Positions 9,334-20,859 are shown, numbered from the stretch's first letter. The stretch: 32,685 nucleotides of DNA from Acidimicrobiaceae bacterium (GCA_002708935.1 PAPO01000018.1:99759-132443), one strand, 5' to 3'. Notes: generated by a model not told the origin, from the sequence alone. Made by a program: numbers and translations.

Positions 9334-10101
9334 ATGAGGGCAATTGTTCTAGCCGCTGGCAAGGGTTCACGAATGCTATCAACCGTGCCCAAACCGCTGC
9401 ATCTAGTGAACGGCGTACCGATGGCGCGACACATCTTGAAGTCGCTTGAAGAACTCGACTTGGAATGTACGGTCGTCGTCGTCGGGCACCAGGCGCCACT
9501 TGTCTCTGAAACTTTAAGACAGATGTCCAGCGACCCGACTCGCCTAAAATTCGCTGAACAGCGTGTCCAACGCGGAACTGCTGATGCAACCAAGGTCGGA
9601 CTTCAGGCATTTGCTTCTGGTGACGGATCGGGCGTGGAATCTGACGTGCTGGTGCTGCCCGGAGACATGCCTCTTCTGACGTCAGACACTTTGATTGAAT
9701 TACAAGATCATCATGTGAAATCGGGTGCCGCGGCCACTCTGCTAACAGCGGAGTTCAAAGATCCATCGGGATATGGTCGGATTGTTCGAGACGAACGAGG
9801 CCGAATTGAGCGTGTTGTGGAGCATGTTGATGCCGGACCCCATGAATTAGCTATTTGCGAAGTCAACACATCGATTTACTGTTTCAACTCACGGTTGCTC
9901 GATGGAGCGCTTCAAGAAGTCGAAAGCTCCAATTCCCAAAATGAGTATTACCTCACCGACGTGGTTGGGTTATTCAGGGCTAGCGGGCACCTGGTGACTG
10001 CGATGATTGCTGGCGATCCAGACGAGATGCGCGGAGTTAACGACGAAAAGCAGCTCGTCGAATGCGAGACTTTGTTGCGAGCTCGAGGAAATGTCAGATA
10101 G
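9334..10101 (+). CDS. glmU: GlmU N-terminal uridyltransferase domain only (255 aa; acetyltransferase LbH domain missing)
   Basis: MRAIVLAAGKGSRMLSTVPKPLH, QRGTADATKVGLQAF, LVLPGDMPLL, SGYGRIVRDERGRIERVVEHVDA, NTSIYCF, NEYYLTDVVG; adjacent to prs as expected for glmU. ORF ends before the left-handed beta-helix domain. Confidence 0.88.
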   Translation: MRAIVLAAGKGSRMLSTVPKPLHLVNGVPMARHILKSLEELDLECTVVVVGHQAPLVSETLRQMSSDPTRLKFAEQRVQRGTADATKVGLQAFASGDGSGVESDVLVLPGDMPLLTSDTLIELQDHHVKSGAAATLLTAEFKDPSGYGRIVRDERGRIERVVEHVDAGPHELAICEVNTSIYCFNSRLLDGALQEVESSNSQNEYYLTDVVGLFRASGHLVTAMIAGDPDEMRGVNDEKQLVECETLLRARGNVR

Positions 10102-10266
10102 CTCGCGAAGGTGTCATCGCGCCAACCGGTGAGACGACCTATGTTGTGGAGGTTTCACGAATCCAAGTCACTTGTCGGTAGAGGTCCAGATCGGAGATCA
10201 TTGCCAAATTGGACTTCTTGCGGTTTTAACGCCGAGAGACGAGTACGCGTCAGCTACTGTCACATG
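10101..10266 (+). pseudogene. Degenerate relic of the GlmU C-terminal hexapeptide acetyltransferase domain (two out-of-frame fragments)
   Basis: Frame from 10101: AREGVIAPTGETTYVVEVSRIQ resembles GlmU GVxxxDPxTTyI. Frame from 10178: VEVQIGDHCQIGLLAVLTPRDEYASATVT* resembles IGDxxxVGPFxxLRPGTxL. Fragments lie in different frames separated by a large apparent deletion. Confidence 0.6.
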
Positions 10267-10301
10267 ACCGTTCTACAACTCTTCTTAGAGCAGGAGAAGC
10301 G

Positions 10302-11285
10302 ATGGAACTAGTAACCAAAAAGCGTCTGCACCTCTTTACCGGTAGAGCTAATCCCGCGCTTGCCCAGGAAATCGCCGAACATTTGGGCATCGAACTGGGT
10401 GACCCAGGACTTATTGACTTCGCTAATGGCGAAATTAAATGCCGATTCGAGGAGTCAGTCCGCGGTGGAGACGTCTTTATTATCCAAACTCATGCGGCTA
10501 CCGAAGATATGAGTGTTAACGACGCGATCATGGAGCACCTGATAATGGTCGACGCTGCACGACGAGCTTCCGCGAAGCGGATAACAGCAGTCGCCCCCTT
10601 CTACGGGTACGCCCGTCAGGACCGGAAAGCCCAAGGCCGCGAACCTATAACTGCTCGGCTAATTTCAGACCTTCTCCGCCAGGCTGGTGCTGACCGTCTC
10701 GTCAGCATTGATCTGCATAGTGGTCAAATACAAGGATTTTTTGAAGGACCTGTGGACCACTTAACGGCAGCACCAGTGCTAATTGAATATTTAGGATCAA
10801 TGATTCCTGAGGGCTCAGTCATCGTTTCCCCTGATACGGGACGGGTCAAGGTCGCTGAGCGGTACGCAAAAAAACTTGACTGCGAAGTAGCGACTATCTA
10901 CAAGCGACGTTCACTTCATGCAACAAATGAAGTGGAAGCACTCGGAGTGATGGGCGACGTCAACGAACGAACCTGCGTGATCATTGACGACATGGTGGAC
11001 ACAGCGGGAACGATTTGTGCCGCTGTCGATACCTTGACCGCACATGGCGCTGCAGATGTGTTGTGCGCCACAACGCACGCAGTCTTTTCTGGACCGGCAA
11101 TCGAACGGTTGGAGAGCTCGGCTCTGAGCAGGGTTATTGTCACCGACACCGTTCCTCTGCCCGACTCAAAACGGTTTGACAAATTAGAGGTCTTGAGCGC
11201 TGCGGGTATCCTCGCTGACGCCCTCGAATCAGTCTTTGAAGACACTTCGGTATCTGAAATCTTTGATGGCGAAAACCAGTCCTAG
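10302..11285 (+). CDS. prs: Ribose-phosphate pyrophosphokinase
   Basis: FANGEIKCRFEESVRGGDVFIIQ, APFYGYARQDRK, VIIDDMVDTAGTI; SD AGGAG upstream of ATG. Confidence 0.96.
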   Translation: MELVTKKRLHLFTGRANPALAQEIAEHLGIELGDPGLIDFANGEIKCRFEESVRGGDVFIIQTHAATEDMSVNDAIMEHLIMVDAARRASAKRITAVAPFYGYARQDRKAQGREPITARLISDLLRQAGADRLVSIDLHSGQIQGFFEGPVDHLTAAPVLIEYLGSMIPEGSVIVSPDTGRVKVAERYAKKLDCEVATIYKRRSLHATNEVEALGVMGDVNERTCVIIDDMVDTAGTICAAVDTLTAHGAADVLCATTHAVFSGPAIERLESSALSRVIVTDTVPLPDSKRFDKLEVLSAAGILADALESVFEDTSVSEIFDGENQS

Positions 11286-11404
11286 ATAATTAGGTATTTG
11301 TCCGGGTGAGTGATGAGTAGCCATGAGCCCTACAATGGTCAACCCTTCAGGACTGTCTCAGAAGACTGGTCCCAATTAGTTTTACTTCCCAGGAGTCACC
11401 AGCG

Positions 11405-12100
11405 ATGTCGTCAGATCTGAAGCTTGAGGCTGAAATCGGCCGGAACCATGGCAGTAGCGCTTCTCGGCGTTTGCGACGTGCCGACAAGATTCCAGCCGTC
11501 GTTTACGGTCAGGGTTCTGAGCCCATGCCGGTGACCTTGGATCGACCTAAATTTCGAGCGGCACTGAACGCTGCTGGACCTAACGCCGTCATCACCCTGG
11601 ACGTGAACGGCAGCGACTATTTGACGATCGTGAAGAACATGCAGCGCGATCCGATAGCCAACCGCGTTACTCATGTCGACTTCATGCTTATCGACATAGA
11701 TCAACGTCTCGTTGTAGACGTCCCCATCACCCTCGTTGGTGACGCCGTTTTGGTTCGACAAGAAGGGGCTGTGGTGCAGCAGCAGATGATGACCGTCACT
11801 GTTGAGGCACCCGCAGGCAACATTCCTCAAATCTTTGAGGTTGATGTGTCCGAAATGTCTATCGACAACCCGGTTCGTGTTTCTGACTTAGAGATCGGAA
11901 GTGGCGTTATTCCTCAAGTCGAAGACGACTCGCTCATCGCTATTGGTCAACGCAGCCGCGCTTCAATTGCAGCTGAAGACGCTGTAGATGAAGAAGCAGA
12001 CGAACTTGCTGAAGGTGACGAACTTGCCGAAGGTGAAGAAGCAGCCGATAGCGCCGATGAATCCGCCGAAGGCGCTGGCGAAGATAGCCAAGCTGACTAG
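11405..12100 (+). CDS. rplY: 50S ribosomal protein L25/general stress protein Ctc (long form with acidic tail)
   Basis: RNHGSSASRRLRRADKIPAVVYGQGSEPMPVTLD...VKNMQRDPIANRVTHVDFMLID; acidic C-terminal tail. Confidence 0.93.
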   Translation: MSSDLKLEAEIGRNHGSSASRRLRRADKIPAVVYGQGSEPMPVTLDRPKFRAALNAAGPNAVITLDVNGSDYLTIVKNMQRDPIANRVTHVDFMLIDIDQRLVVDVPITLVGDAVLVRQEGAVVQQQMMTVTVEAPAGNIPQIFEVDVSEMSIDNPVRVSDLEIGSGVIPQVEDDSLIAIGQRSRASIAAEDAVDEEADELAEGDELAEGEEAADSADESAEGAGEDSQAD

Positions 12101-12102
12101 CC

Positions 12103-12723
12103 GTGTCGGTGTTTCGTCGTGCTGCTCAACGGCGCGGCACTCCGGCTGAGTACCTAGTAGTAGGACTCGGCAACCCAGGTGACAAGTTTCTGGGAACTCG
12201 ACACAACCTTGGCTATGAGGTCGTCGAGAAGATGGCTGAGCGCAGATCAGTAGCGCTAGACACTTCGAAGGCCGATCGCTCCCGAATCGCTGCCATCAAT
12301 TATCTGGGAAGCCGGGTGATTCTCGCATGCCCAACGACCTTCATGAATTTGAGTGGAGACGCCGTAGCTTCATTGATTCGGCGCAATGGAGTCGAAGACG
12401 TTGGTTGTGTCATCGTGGTGCACGATGAACTCGACCTGGAACCCGGTCGCGTCAAGGTGAAAAACGGAGGATCGGCAGCCGGGCACAATGGGCTCAAGTC
12501 CATCCGGCAACATGTCGGTGTCGACGATTTTGTGCGGATCCGTATTGGAATAGGCAAACCCCCGGATCCCCAAAATGGAAGAAATTGGGTCCTCAGAAGA
12601 CCATCTCCGGAAGACCGCTCGCGGCTTGACGCGGCAGTTGAGATCGGGGTCGATGCAATCGAGTTGATATTGACGGATGGCGTCGAGCGGGCGATGAATG
12701 ACATAAACGGTCTTCAATTGTGA
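12103..12723 (+). CDS. pth: Peptidyl-tRNA hydrolase
   Basis: YLVVGLGNPGDKFLGTRHNLGYEVV, VHDELDLEPGRVKVKNGGSAAGHNGLKSI. Confidence 0.95.
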   Translation: MSVFRRAAQRRGTPAEYLVVGLGNPGDKFLGTRHNLGYEVVEKMAERRSVALDTSKADRSRIAAINYLGSRVILACPTTFMNLSGDAVASLIRRNGVEDVGCVIVVHDELDLEPGRVKVKNGGSAAGHNGLKSIRQHVGVDDFVRIRIGIGKPPDPQNGRNWVLRRPSPEDRSRLDAAVEIGVDAIELILTDGVERAMNDINGLQL

Positions 12724-15700
12724 CTTCGGATGGAGCCTTAGCCGGGTTACCGCGTCAACTAGTCAATGATCAAGTTCTTCAACAACTACTCGGTCAAAAA
12801 AACGCGGAAATAGCAGTGGCCGACGCAGGCCGCGCTTTCTTTGTCGCAGGACTCGCCGAGATCAGCAGCCAGGTCCCCATCGTGGTGGTCACATCAACAG
12901 TGAGAGAAGCGGAAACTCTATGTGATGATCTTGATGTTTGGCTGGGAAAAGAGCGAGTTCGATATTTTCCCGCGTGGGAAACGCTGCCATTCGAACGTGT
13001 AAGTCCGGCGACAGAGACCATGGGAAAGCGTCTCGAGCTACTGAATCGACTCCAATCTCGGAACCCTCCTGACGTCGTAGTGGTGCCGGTGCGGGCGCTT
13101 CTCCAGCGGATAAACCCGGAAGCACGAAACGCCCAACTCTTGGAGTTACGTCGCGGATCAAGGGCAGACTTATCAGAGCTTTCACAGTCGTTAGTTGCAA
13201 AGGGGTATCGACGAGAATTTCAAGTCGAACATAGAGGTGAATTTGCGATCAGAGGCGGGATTCTCGATCTTTTTCCGTCAACGGCCAGCTCCCCGGTTCG
13301 GGCTGATTTATGGGGCGATGAAATCGAACGTTTGAGCGAGTTCTCGATTTCGAACCAAAGGTCAACTGCTGAGATTCAGTCAGTGATTATTGCTCCGGCA
13401 CGCGAATTGCCGCCAACTAGGCAAGTCCGAGAACGAGCCCTTGAGCTATTAGAAACAGAACCTTGGGGTAGGGAACAATGGGAGCGTCTCGCTGCCGGAG
13501 AGTTTTTTGACGGCATGGAATCTTGGCTGCCGTGGTTGACGAGCGAGGAGCTGATTCTTGGCGACATGCTTCAATCGAACGCACTCGTCCTACTCTTAGA
13601 CCCCAAACGATTGAGAGATCGTTCATCAGAACTGATCGCAGAAGAGGAGGATCTAGCTCGGACACTTGCGACTACCTGGCAGACATCAAATCTAGATGGA
13701 ACCCCCCAAGCACTTCCTGGGCTCCATGTGCCCTTTGACCGTGTTCTAAGTAAATGCGTTTCCAATGTCTGGACTGTGACCAATACAGCGTCAGGCCCCG
13801 CGAACAACAAGTTTGAAACGGTGCCTTGGGAGACCATCGCCGGCACCCCTGAGCGGTTACTCGACCAAATTAGAGGTCTATCCGTTCGGCCTGGCCAGCG
13901 GCTAGTTGTTGCAGCTAGCGGGCAAGGGTCTGCCCAGAGGATGGCTGACACCCTGCGTACAGAAGATATCGACCTACAGGTACATGAAGCGGGTTTGTAT
14001 ATGGGACAAGCCGGCGGTCATGTGATGGCAGCACCTATCGAGAACGGTTTCATCGCGCCGAGTCTTTCACTAGCGGTGTTGACAGAGAGAGACATAACTG
14101 GGCGGCGAAGAACTCATCGAACGGTTCGACCGAAACAAGGTTCTCAGCGCACTTTTGAAGATCTACAAAAAGGTGACTATGTCGTCCACCACCACCACGG
14201 TGTTGCCCGATATGTCGGAATGGAACATAGAACCCTCATGGGTTCTGAACGTGACTATTTGGTTCTAGATTTCAAAGGCACGGACAAGTTGTATTTACCG
14301 AGTGACCAGATAGAACTGATTCGCCCATACATAGGAGGCGAAACGCCGACACTGAGTCGCATGGGCGGGACTGATTTCGCCAAACAAAAAGATCGTGTGC
14401 GCAGTGCTGTCGCTGAGATAGCCCAAGAACTGGTGGTGCTGTACCAGTCGCGGTTGCATACACCAGGACATTCTTTTCCCGCTGACACGCCATGGATGAG
14501 GGAACTTTCAGAATCGTTCACTTTCGAAGAAACGCCTGATCAAGTAACAGCAATTCGAGATGTTCTTTCTGACATGGAATCGCCGCATCCCATGGATCGC
14601 CTAATTTGCGGCGACGTAGGTTTCGGAAAAACAGAAGTAGCTATGCGAGCTGCCTTCAGTGCTATCGCTGAAGGCAAACAAGTCGCAGTGTTAGTCCCCA
14701 CGACCCTTTTGGCGCAACAACATCACCAAACCTTCGAAGATAGATTTGCTGCCCACCCGGTGAGAGTCGAAGCTCTGAGTCGCTTTCTCACCCCTGCGCA
14801 ACAAAGAAAGGTTGTCGCTGAAGTCGCAGACGGGACAGTCGACGTACTGATCGGAACTCATCGACTGCTGTCAGAAGATGTAACTTTCAAAAACCTCGGA
14901 CTTTTGGTTATTGATGAGGAACAACGATTCGGCGTAGTCCATAAGGAAGCCATCAAAAGATTCAAGACTGATGTCGATGTGCTGACTCTAAGTGCGACTC
15001 CGATCCCACGTACCCTAGAAATGAGCCTCACAGGAATAAGAGACCTGTCTTTATTGCAGACGGCGCCAGCTGAACGGCTCCCCATCCTCACTCACGTCGG
15101 CGAATACGACGAGAGAGCCGTGGCTGAGGCGATTCGTCGGGAACTTCTTCGCGAAGGTCAAGTGTTTTTCGTTCATAACAGAGTTGAAGATATCTCAGAC
15201 GTAGCGGAGCGACTGCGAGAGATGGTCCCGGAGGCGCGCATTGGTGTAGCCCATGGCCAAATGGATGAAGGCTCTCTAGAACAGGTAGTCATAGATTTCT
15301 GGGAGCGAACCTATGACGTTTTGGTATGCACCACGATTATCGAATCAGGTATTGACATGCCAAGCGTCAATACCCTTGTCGTTGACAGAGCAGATTTGAT
15401 GGGACTTGGTCAACTGCATCAGCTTCGTGGTCGGGTTGGACGATCCGGACAACGAGCGTATGCATACCTATTTTTCCCGCCGAACCGGGTCTTGACCGAA
15501 AAAGCTTTTGAAAGATTGAAGACGATCGGAGAATCGACTCAGCTCGGTTCAGGTTTCAGAATAGCGATGCGCGACCTTGAGATAAGAGGCGCTGGTAATT
15601 TGCTCGGAGGCGCCCAGTCAGGCCACATTGCGGCAGTGGGTTATGACCTTTACTGCGAGATGGTGACTGAAGCGGTCGCCAAGTTGAAGGGCGAAGAGAT

Positions 15701-16160
15701 ACAACAAGTCCAAGAAATAAATATTGATTTGCCGATCCGAGCGTACTTACCAGATGACTACGTAGAAGCCGAAGAACAGCGTCTCGAGGCATACCGAAGG
15801 CTGGCTAATGTCAGCGAACTCGTGGAGGTAGCGGATATAGAAGCAGAGTGGATCGATAGGTACGGTCCAGTCCCAGACCCAGCAGAGACGCTTCTTCACA
15901 TAGCGTTGCTCAGATCTGAATGCGTTCGTTTAGAAATAACCGATGTCAGCGTTGCCAACCGGAACCGGATCAGAATCTCCCCCCTTGAGCTGACCCAAAG
16001 TGAACAGGTTCGTTACAAACGATTGATCAATGACGGCCCGTACAACGGTGGCACCTATAAAGAGGAATTTCTCGAAGTCATAATTCACGCGGAGAATGTG
16101 AGTTCGAGTCTGCCTGGGGAGATCTTTAGCTTTCTTCGCGAGCTTCGACCTACCAAATAG
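12720..16160 (+). CDS. mfd: Transcription-repair coupling factor Mfd
   Basis: 1146 aa; FPAWETLPFERVSP, RID domain GDYVVHHHHGVARYVG, Walker A CGDVGFGKTEVAMRAAF, DEEQRFGV, TRG motif region; GTGA overlap with the pth stop. Confidence 0.96.
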   Translation: MTSDGALAGLPRQLVNDQVLQQLLGQKNAEIAVADAGRAFFVAGLAEISSQVPIVVVTSTVREAETLCDDLDVWLGKERVRYFPAWETLPFERVSPATETMGKRLELLNRLQSRNPPDVVVVPVRALLQRINPEARNAQLLELRRGSRADLSELSQSLVAKGYRREFQVEHRGEFAIRGGILDLFPSTASSPVRADLWGDEIERLSEFSISNQRSTAEIQSVIIAPARELPPTRQVRERALELLETEPWGREQWERLAAGEFFDGMESWLPWLTSEELILGDMLQSNALVLLLDPKRLRDRSSELIAEEEDLARTLATTWQTSNLDGTPQALPGLHVPFDRVLSKCVSNVWTVTNTASGPANNKFETVPWETIAGTPERLLDQIRGLSVRPGQRLVVAASGQGSAQRMADTLRTEDIDLQVHEAGLYMGQAGGHVMAAPIENGFIAPSLSLAVLTERDITGRRRTHRTVRPKQGSQRTFEDLQKGDYVVHHHHGVARYVGMEHRTLMGSERDYLVLDFKGTDKLYLPSDQIELIRPYIGGETPTLSRMGGTDFAKQKDRVRSAVAEIAQELVVLYQSRLHTPGHSFPADTPWMRELSESFTFEETPDQVTAIRDVLSDMESPHPMDRLICGDVGFGKTEVAMRAAFSAIAEGKQVAVLVPTTLLAQQHHQTFEDRFAAHPVRVEALSRFLTPAQQRKVVAEVADGTVDVLIGTHRLLSEDVTFKNLGLLVIDEEQRFGVVHKEAIKRFKTDVDVLTLSATPIPRTLEMSLTGIRDLSLLQTAPAERLPILTHVGEYDERAVAEAIRRELLREGQVFFVHNRVEDISDVAERLREMVPEARIGVAHGQMDEGSLEQVVIDFWERTYDVLVCTTIIESGIDMPSVNTLVVDRADLMGLGQLHQLRGRVGRSGQRAYAYLFFPPNRVLTEKAFERLKTIGESTQLGSGFRIAMRDLEIRGAGNLLGGAQSGHIAAVGYDLYCEMVTEAVAKLKGEEIQQVQEINIDLPIRAYLPDDYVEAEEQRLEAYRRLANVSELVEVADIEAEWIDRYGPVPDPAETLLHIALLRSECVRLEITDVSVANRNRIRISPLELTQSEQVRYKRLINDGPYNGGTYKEEFLEVIIHAENVSSSLPGEIFSFLRELRPTK

Positions 16161-16173
16161 GACATTCAACCCG

Positions 16174-16179
16174 TACCAT
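16174..16179 (+). promoter_or_regulatory. Candidate -10 (TACCAT) of lipoprotein gene
   Basis: 7 nt upstream of GTG 16187. Confidence 0.4.
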
Positions 16180-16186
16180 TTCGGGC

Positions 16187-17146
16187 GTGGTAGTTAATAG
16201 CGGCAAGAACCGAAAGGGCACGGTCCTTCTGTCGGTCTTTGTTTTACTCATAACGCTCTCGGGGTGCGGCGATGATTCCGGTTCGGTTACTGGATCCAGC
16301 CGAGATGAAATTTTCGACCGCATTGACCAAGACGGTGATGGTGTCGCACTTCGCAGCGACTACGAAATGGCCCTTTCGTTGACGGACCGGACGAAAGTCA
16401 TAGCGTCCTATCCGGGAGGAGAAGTCTCTGTTGGTTCAGTTCTAGTGAGTCTCGCCGAGTCACCACCTAGCCGCCTGCCTGATCCCGCCAATCCAACGAA
16501 CGAAATTTTTCTTGCCCGCCTCACCTCGATGCTCCGACTTCGTTTAGCGGCGGTAGCCATCAATGACGCCGGATTTGGCATCGATTTTGAGGTAGATGAC
16601 GAAAATCTGAATTCCCAAGTTCAGCAACATATCTCTGGTGGATTTGAAGAGTGGGCGCAAGCCCATGCGCTTGCCGCAGATCCTCGTCTGGAGAAGTTCG
16701 CTACGCCGCACTGCATCACTCTCATAGCCACTGAAACCGAGACTGAAACCAACGTCGCCAAGAAAAGGCTTGAGGCAGGCGAGTCTGCACCAGTAGTTGC
16801 TTCAGAAGTCAACGCGCGTGGCGCGACGCGGTGGCCTAATGGCGACGTTGGGTGCGAGGACTTACTTACATGGGCGAACACATTTGGCGAAAGCGCAGCC
16901 CCTCTTGGAGAAATGGAAGCGGGAGATATATCTGAGATTGTCTCAATGCCGTCAGACTTCAGTGCGACCGGACGTTTGTGGCTAATTTTTTATGTCCGGG
17001 AACTCCGAAATGAAGAAGCGAACCCAGCAGCACTTGGTCCTTTCGCCCAAACGGTATTAGCGGACCTAGTAGTTGGATACGACGTTGAGGTCGACCCACG
17101 ATTAGGTAGCTGGGACTCCGACGGCCTATCTGTGACCCCGAGCTAG
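16187..17146 (+). CDS. Putative lipoprotein with parvulin/PpiC-like (SurA-type) C-terminal region
   Basis: Signal peptide with lipobox LSGC; EF-hand-like DQDGDGVA; C-terminal PpiC-like pattern (ATPHCITLIATETETETNVAKKRLEAGESAPVVASEVN...GDVGCEDL...ISEIVSMPS...GRLWLIFYVRE). Confidence 0.6.
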   Translation: MVVNSGKNRKGTVLLSVFVLLITLSGCGDDSGSVTGSSRDEIFDRIDQDGDGVALRSDYEMALSLTDRTKVIASYPGGEVSVGSVLVSLAESPPSRLPDPANPTNEIFLARLTSMLRLRLAAVAINDAGFGIDFEVDDENLNSQVQQHISGGFEEWAQAHALAADPRLEKFATPHCITLIATETETETNVAKKRLEAGESAPVVASEVNARGATRWPNGDVGCEDLLTWANTFGESAAPLGEMEAGDISEIVSMPSDFSATGRLWLIFYVRELRNEEANPAALGPFAQTVLADLVVGYDVEVDPRLGSWDSDGLSVTPS

Positions 17147-17156
17147 TAGTACTGCA

Positions 17157-18242
17157 TTGTCGGAGATCGTTATTGGCGGACTGGGTCCCGGTAGTAAGGA
17201 TCTAGTGTCAGATGCAGTTCACCAGTTGGTGAGGACCCACACCACATTTCTGCGCACACGCAAGCACCCAAGCGCCAATGCATTTGAGGAGTTGGATTCT
17301 TTCGACCACCTTTACGAATCGCAACAATCAGTAGTAGAGGTCTATGAAGCCATAACCGAGCAGTTGGTGCTAGAAGCAATGGACCGAGGAAAGATTGGCT
17401 ATCTGGTGCCGGGTTCACCCTTAATTGCGGAGCGCACCGTCGACCTTCTTCGTGGACGTAAGGAAGTGAGTATCGAAGTTCTTCCTGGCATTTCCTTTCT
17501 TGATCTTGCTTGGGAAAGACTTCATGTTGACCCGGTAGGCCGAGGAGTCACAATCGTCGATGGACAAAGCTTCGAGTCCGAATTTGCGAGTCTGACTGGC
17601 CCTCTGTTGGTTGCACAATGCGATAACAGATTCGTGCTTTCAGATATCAAACTTTCACTCGAAGTCGAAAATCCGCCAAAAGTTACGGTGCTTCAGCGTT
17701 TAGGCCTCGACGACGAAGCAATTTTTGAAGTCGAATGGGAGAATCTAGATCGGGAATTCGAACCGGACCATCTCACGTCTCTTTGGATCCCGGAGCTACC
17801 TCTTTCGGGCCCGGTTGGGTCAATGGGGGAGTTGTATGCCTTGGTTAGTCGACTTCGCTCAGAATGCCCTTGGGACCGGGATCAAACTGCTGCCAGTTTG
17901 ATCCCCGGACTTCTTGAGGAGGCGAACGAGGTCGTGGAAGCCATTGAGTTAATCGAAAGCGACGAAGGGTCTCTTGATGATTTGATTGAGGAGCTCGGTG
18001 ATTTGCTGTTTCACATAATGATGCAAGGTGCGATTGGCGAAGAAGGAGAAACCTTTGACATGGGGGATGTTGCTCGCGGGATTCGAGACAAGATGATCCG
18101 GAGACATCCGCACATATTTGACAGAGATCCCGACATGCCGATGCCATCTAAAGACCAGTTAGTTGAGCAGTGGGCAGCGATTAAAGCGGCCGAAGGAGCC
18201 GAAGCAAAAAAGAACCTGGGAAACAGGAGGCAGGGCGAGTAG
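17157..18242 (+). CDS. mazG: YabN-type fusion: SAM-dependent tetrapyrrole methylase-like domain + MazG nucleotide pyrophosphohydrolase
   Basis: N-term IVIGGLGPGSKDLVS / YLVPGSPLIAERTV; C-term LVSRLRSECPWDRDQTAASLIPGLLEEANEVVEAIE...LIEELGDLLFHIMMQ (MazG). Confidence 0.9.
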   Translation: MSEIVIGGLGPGSKDLVSDAVHQLVRTHTTFLRTRKHPSANAFEELDSFDHLYESQQSVVEVYEAITEQLVLEAMDRGKIGYLVPGSPLIAERTVDLLRGRKEVSIEVLPGISFLDLAWERLHVDPVGRGVTIVDGQSFESEFASLTGPLLVAQCDNRFVLSDIKLSLEVENPPKVTVLQRLGLDDEAIFEVEWENLDREFEPDHLTSLWIPELPLSGPVGSMGELYALVSRLRSECPWDRDQTAASLIPGLLEEANEVVEAIELIESDEGSLDDLIEELGDLLFHIMMQGAIGEEGETFDMGDVARGIRDKMIRRHPHIFDRDPDMPMPSKDQLVEQWAAIKAAEGAEAKKNLGNRRQGE

Positions 18243-18336
18243 TTCTGTCGCGGTGCAGATACAGGTAGCGAAAGCCGACAAAGCCTCCAGTGTGCAGTCT
18301 CTATTGCTCCCACTCGCAGCTACCATTCAGTCTTGA

Positions 18337-20107
<1,771 letters not shown>

Positions 20108-20117
20108 GAGCTTCTTT

Positions 20118-20675
20118 TTATACGTCGCTCATGACGCGAAACGCCCGCTCTACAACAACTTCTCTGTGCTTGTCGGGATCAACGCCGCGTTGTTCGAGTG
20201 AGAGTCTGATGATGCCAACGGCTCCGGCGGCTCGCATCCTGTCCTCAACCGAAGGGTCGGGACCAACTAAGTAGGCGTAAAAGTCGCGGGCTTGACCGCG
20301 TAGTCGCTGTCCAATAGGGCTGTGTTGAATAGCTGCATCGTTATAAACCAATCGGAACACGTGGATGTCGTCAGCTAGCAGGTCGTAATACTGACTGAGC
20401 GCTTCTCGCATTGATTTGGGGCTTTGATCGAATTCGCTGATCCTCTTCAGCAAGTCGTCGCTACCATCGTGAAGCTTGGCGGCGAGGCCCTCAAGGACAT
20501 CGTTTTTCGAGGCGAAGTGATAATAGAGTGCCGCAGGTGTGATGTTTAAGGTTGCGGTCAATTGCCGAATTGATGTGCCGTCGTAGCCATGTTCGGCGAA
20601 TAGTTCGCGGGCGTTGTCTAAAATTTGGTTCTTGGTATTCGCCGTCTGTTGGTGAGCTGTTTCAACCACTGGCAT
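20118..20675 (-). CDS. TetR/AcrR family transcriptional regulator
   Basis: N-term HTH: TKNQILDNARELFAEHGYDGTSIRQLTATLNITPAALYYHFASKNDVLEGL; divergent from coxS. Confidence 0.92.
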   Translation of the reverse strand: MPVVETAHQQTANTKNQILDNARELFAEHGYDGTSIRQLTATLNITPAALYYHFASKNDVLEGLAAKLHDGSDDLLKRISEFDQSPKSMREALSQYYDLLADDIHVFRLVYNDAAIQHSPIGQRLRGQARDFYAYLVGPDPSVEDRMRAAGAVGIIRLSLEQRGVDPDKHREVVVERAFRVMSDV

Positions 20676-20859
20676 GGATAGCAACTTATCTAACCTTTAT
20701 TTGAAATAGATGTTCATAGCCATCAAAATAAGTAAAATTTTTCATTAAGAATTTTGCACGCCGAGTTTCGCGCTCACCAAGGAAGCTTCGTTACGGGTCC
20801 CCGTCCCCATGGTCTTTGTGAAATGAATCGAAGAAGTGTGGCATTCGGTGAGGCACTAA

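Noticed and set aside
9150-9593. Minus-strand ORFs 9150-9593 and 9275-9610
   Set aside because: They overlap tRNA-Gln and the start of glmU; products lack domain features.
10111-10311. 66-aa ORF between glmU and prs
   Set aside because: It reads the glmU relic region in a third frame; composition (Arg/Ser-rich) and lack of homology signal argue against a real protein.
12720-16160. Several minus-strand ORFs of 63-126 aa within mfd
   Set aside because: All lie within a full-length, motif-complete Mfd and show no independent domain evidence.
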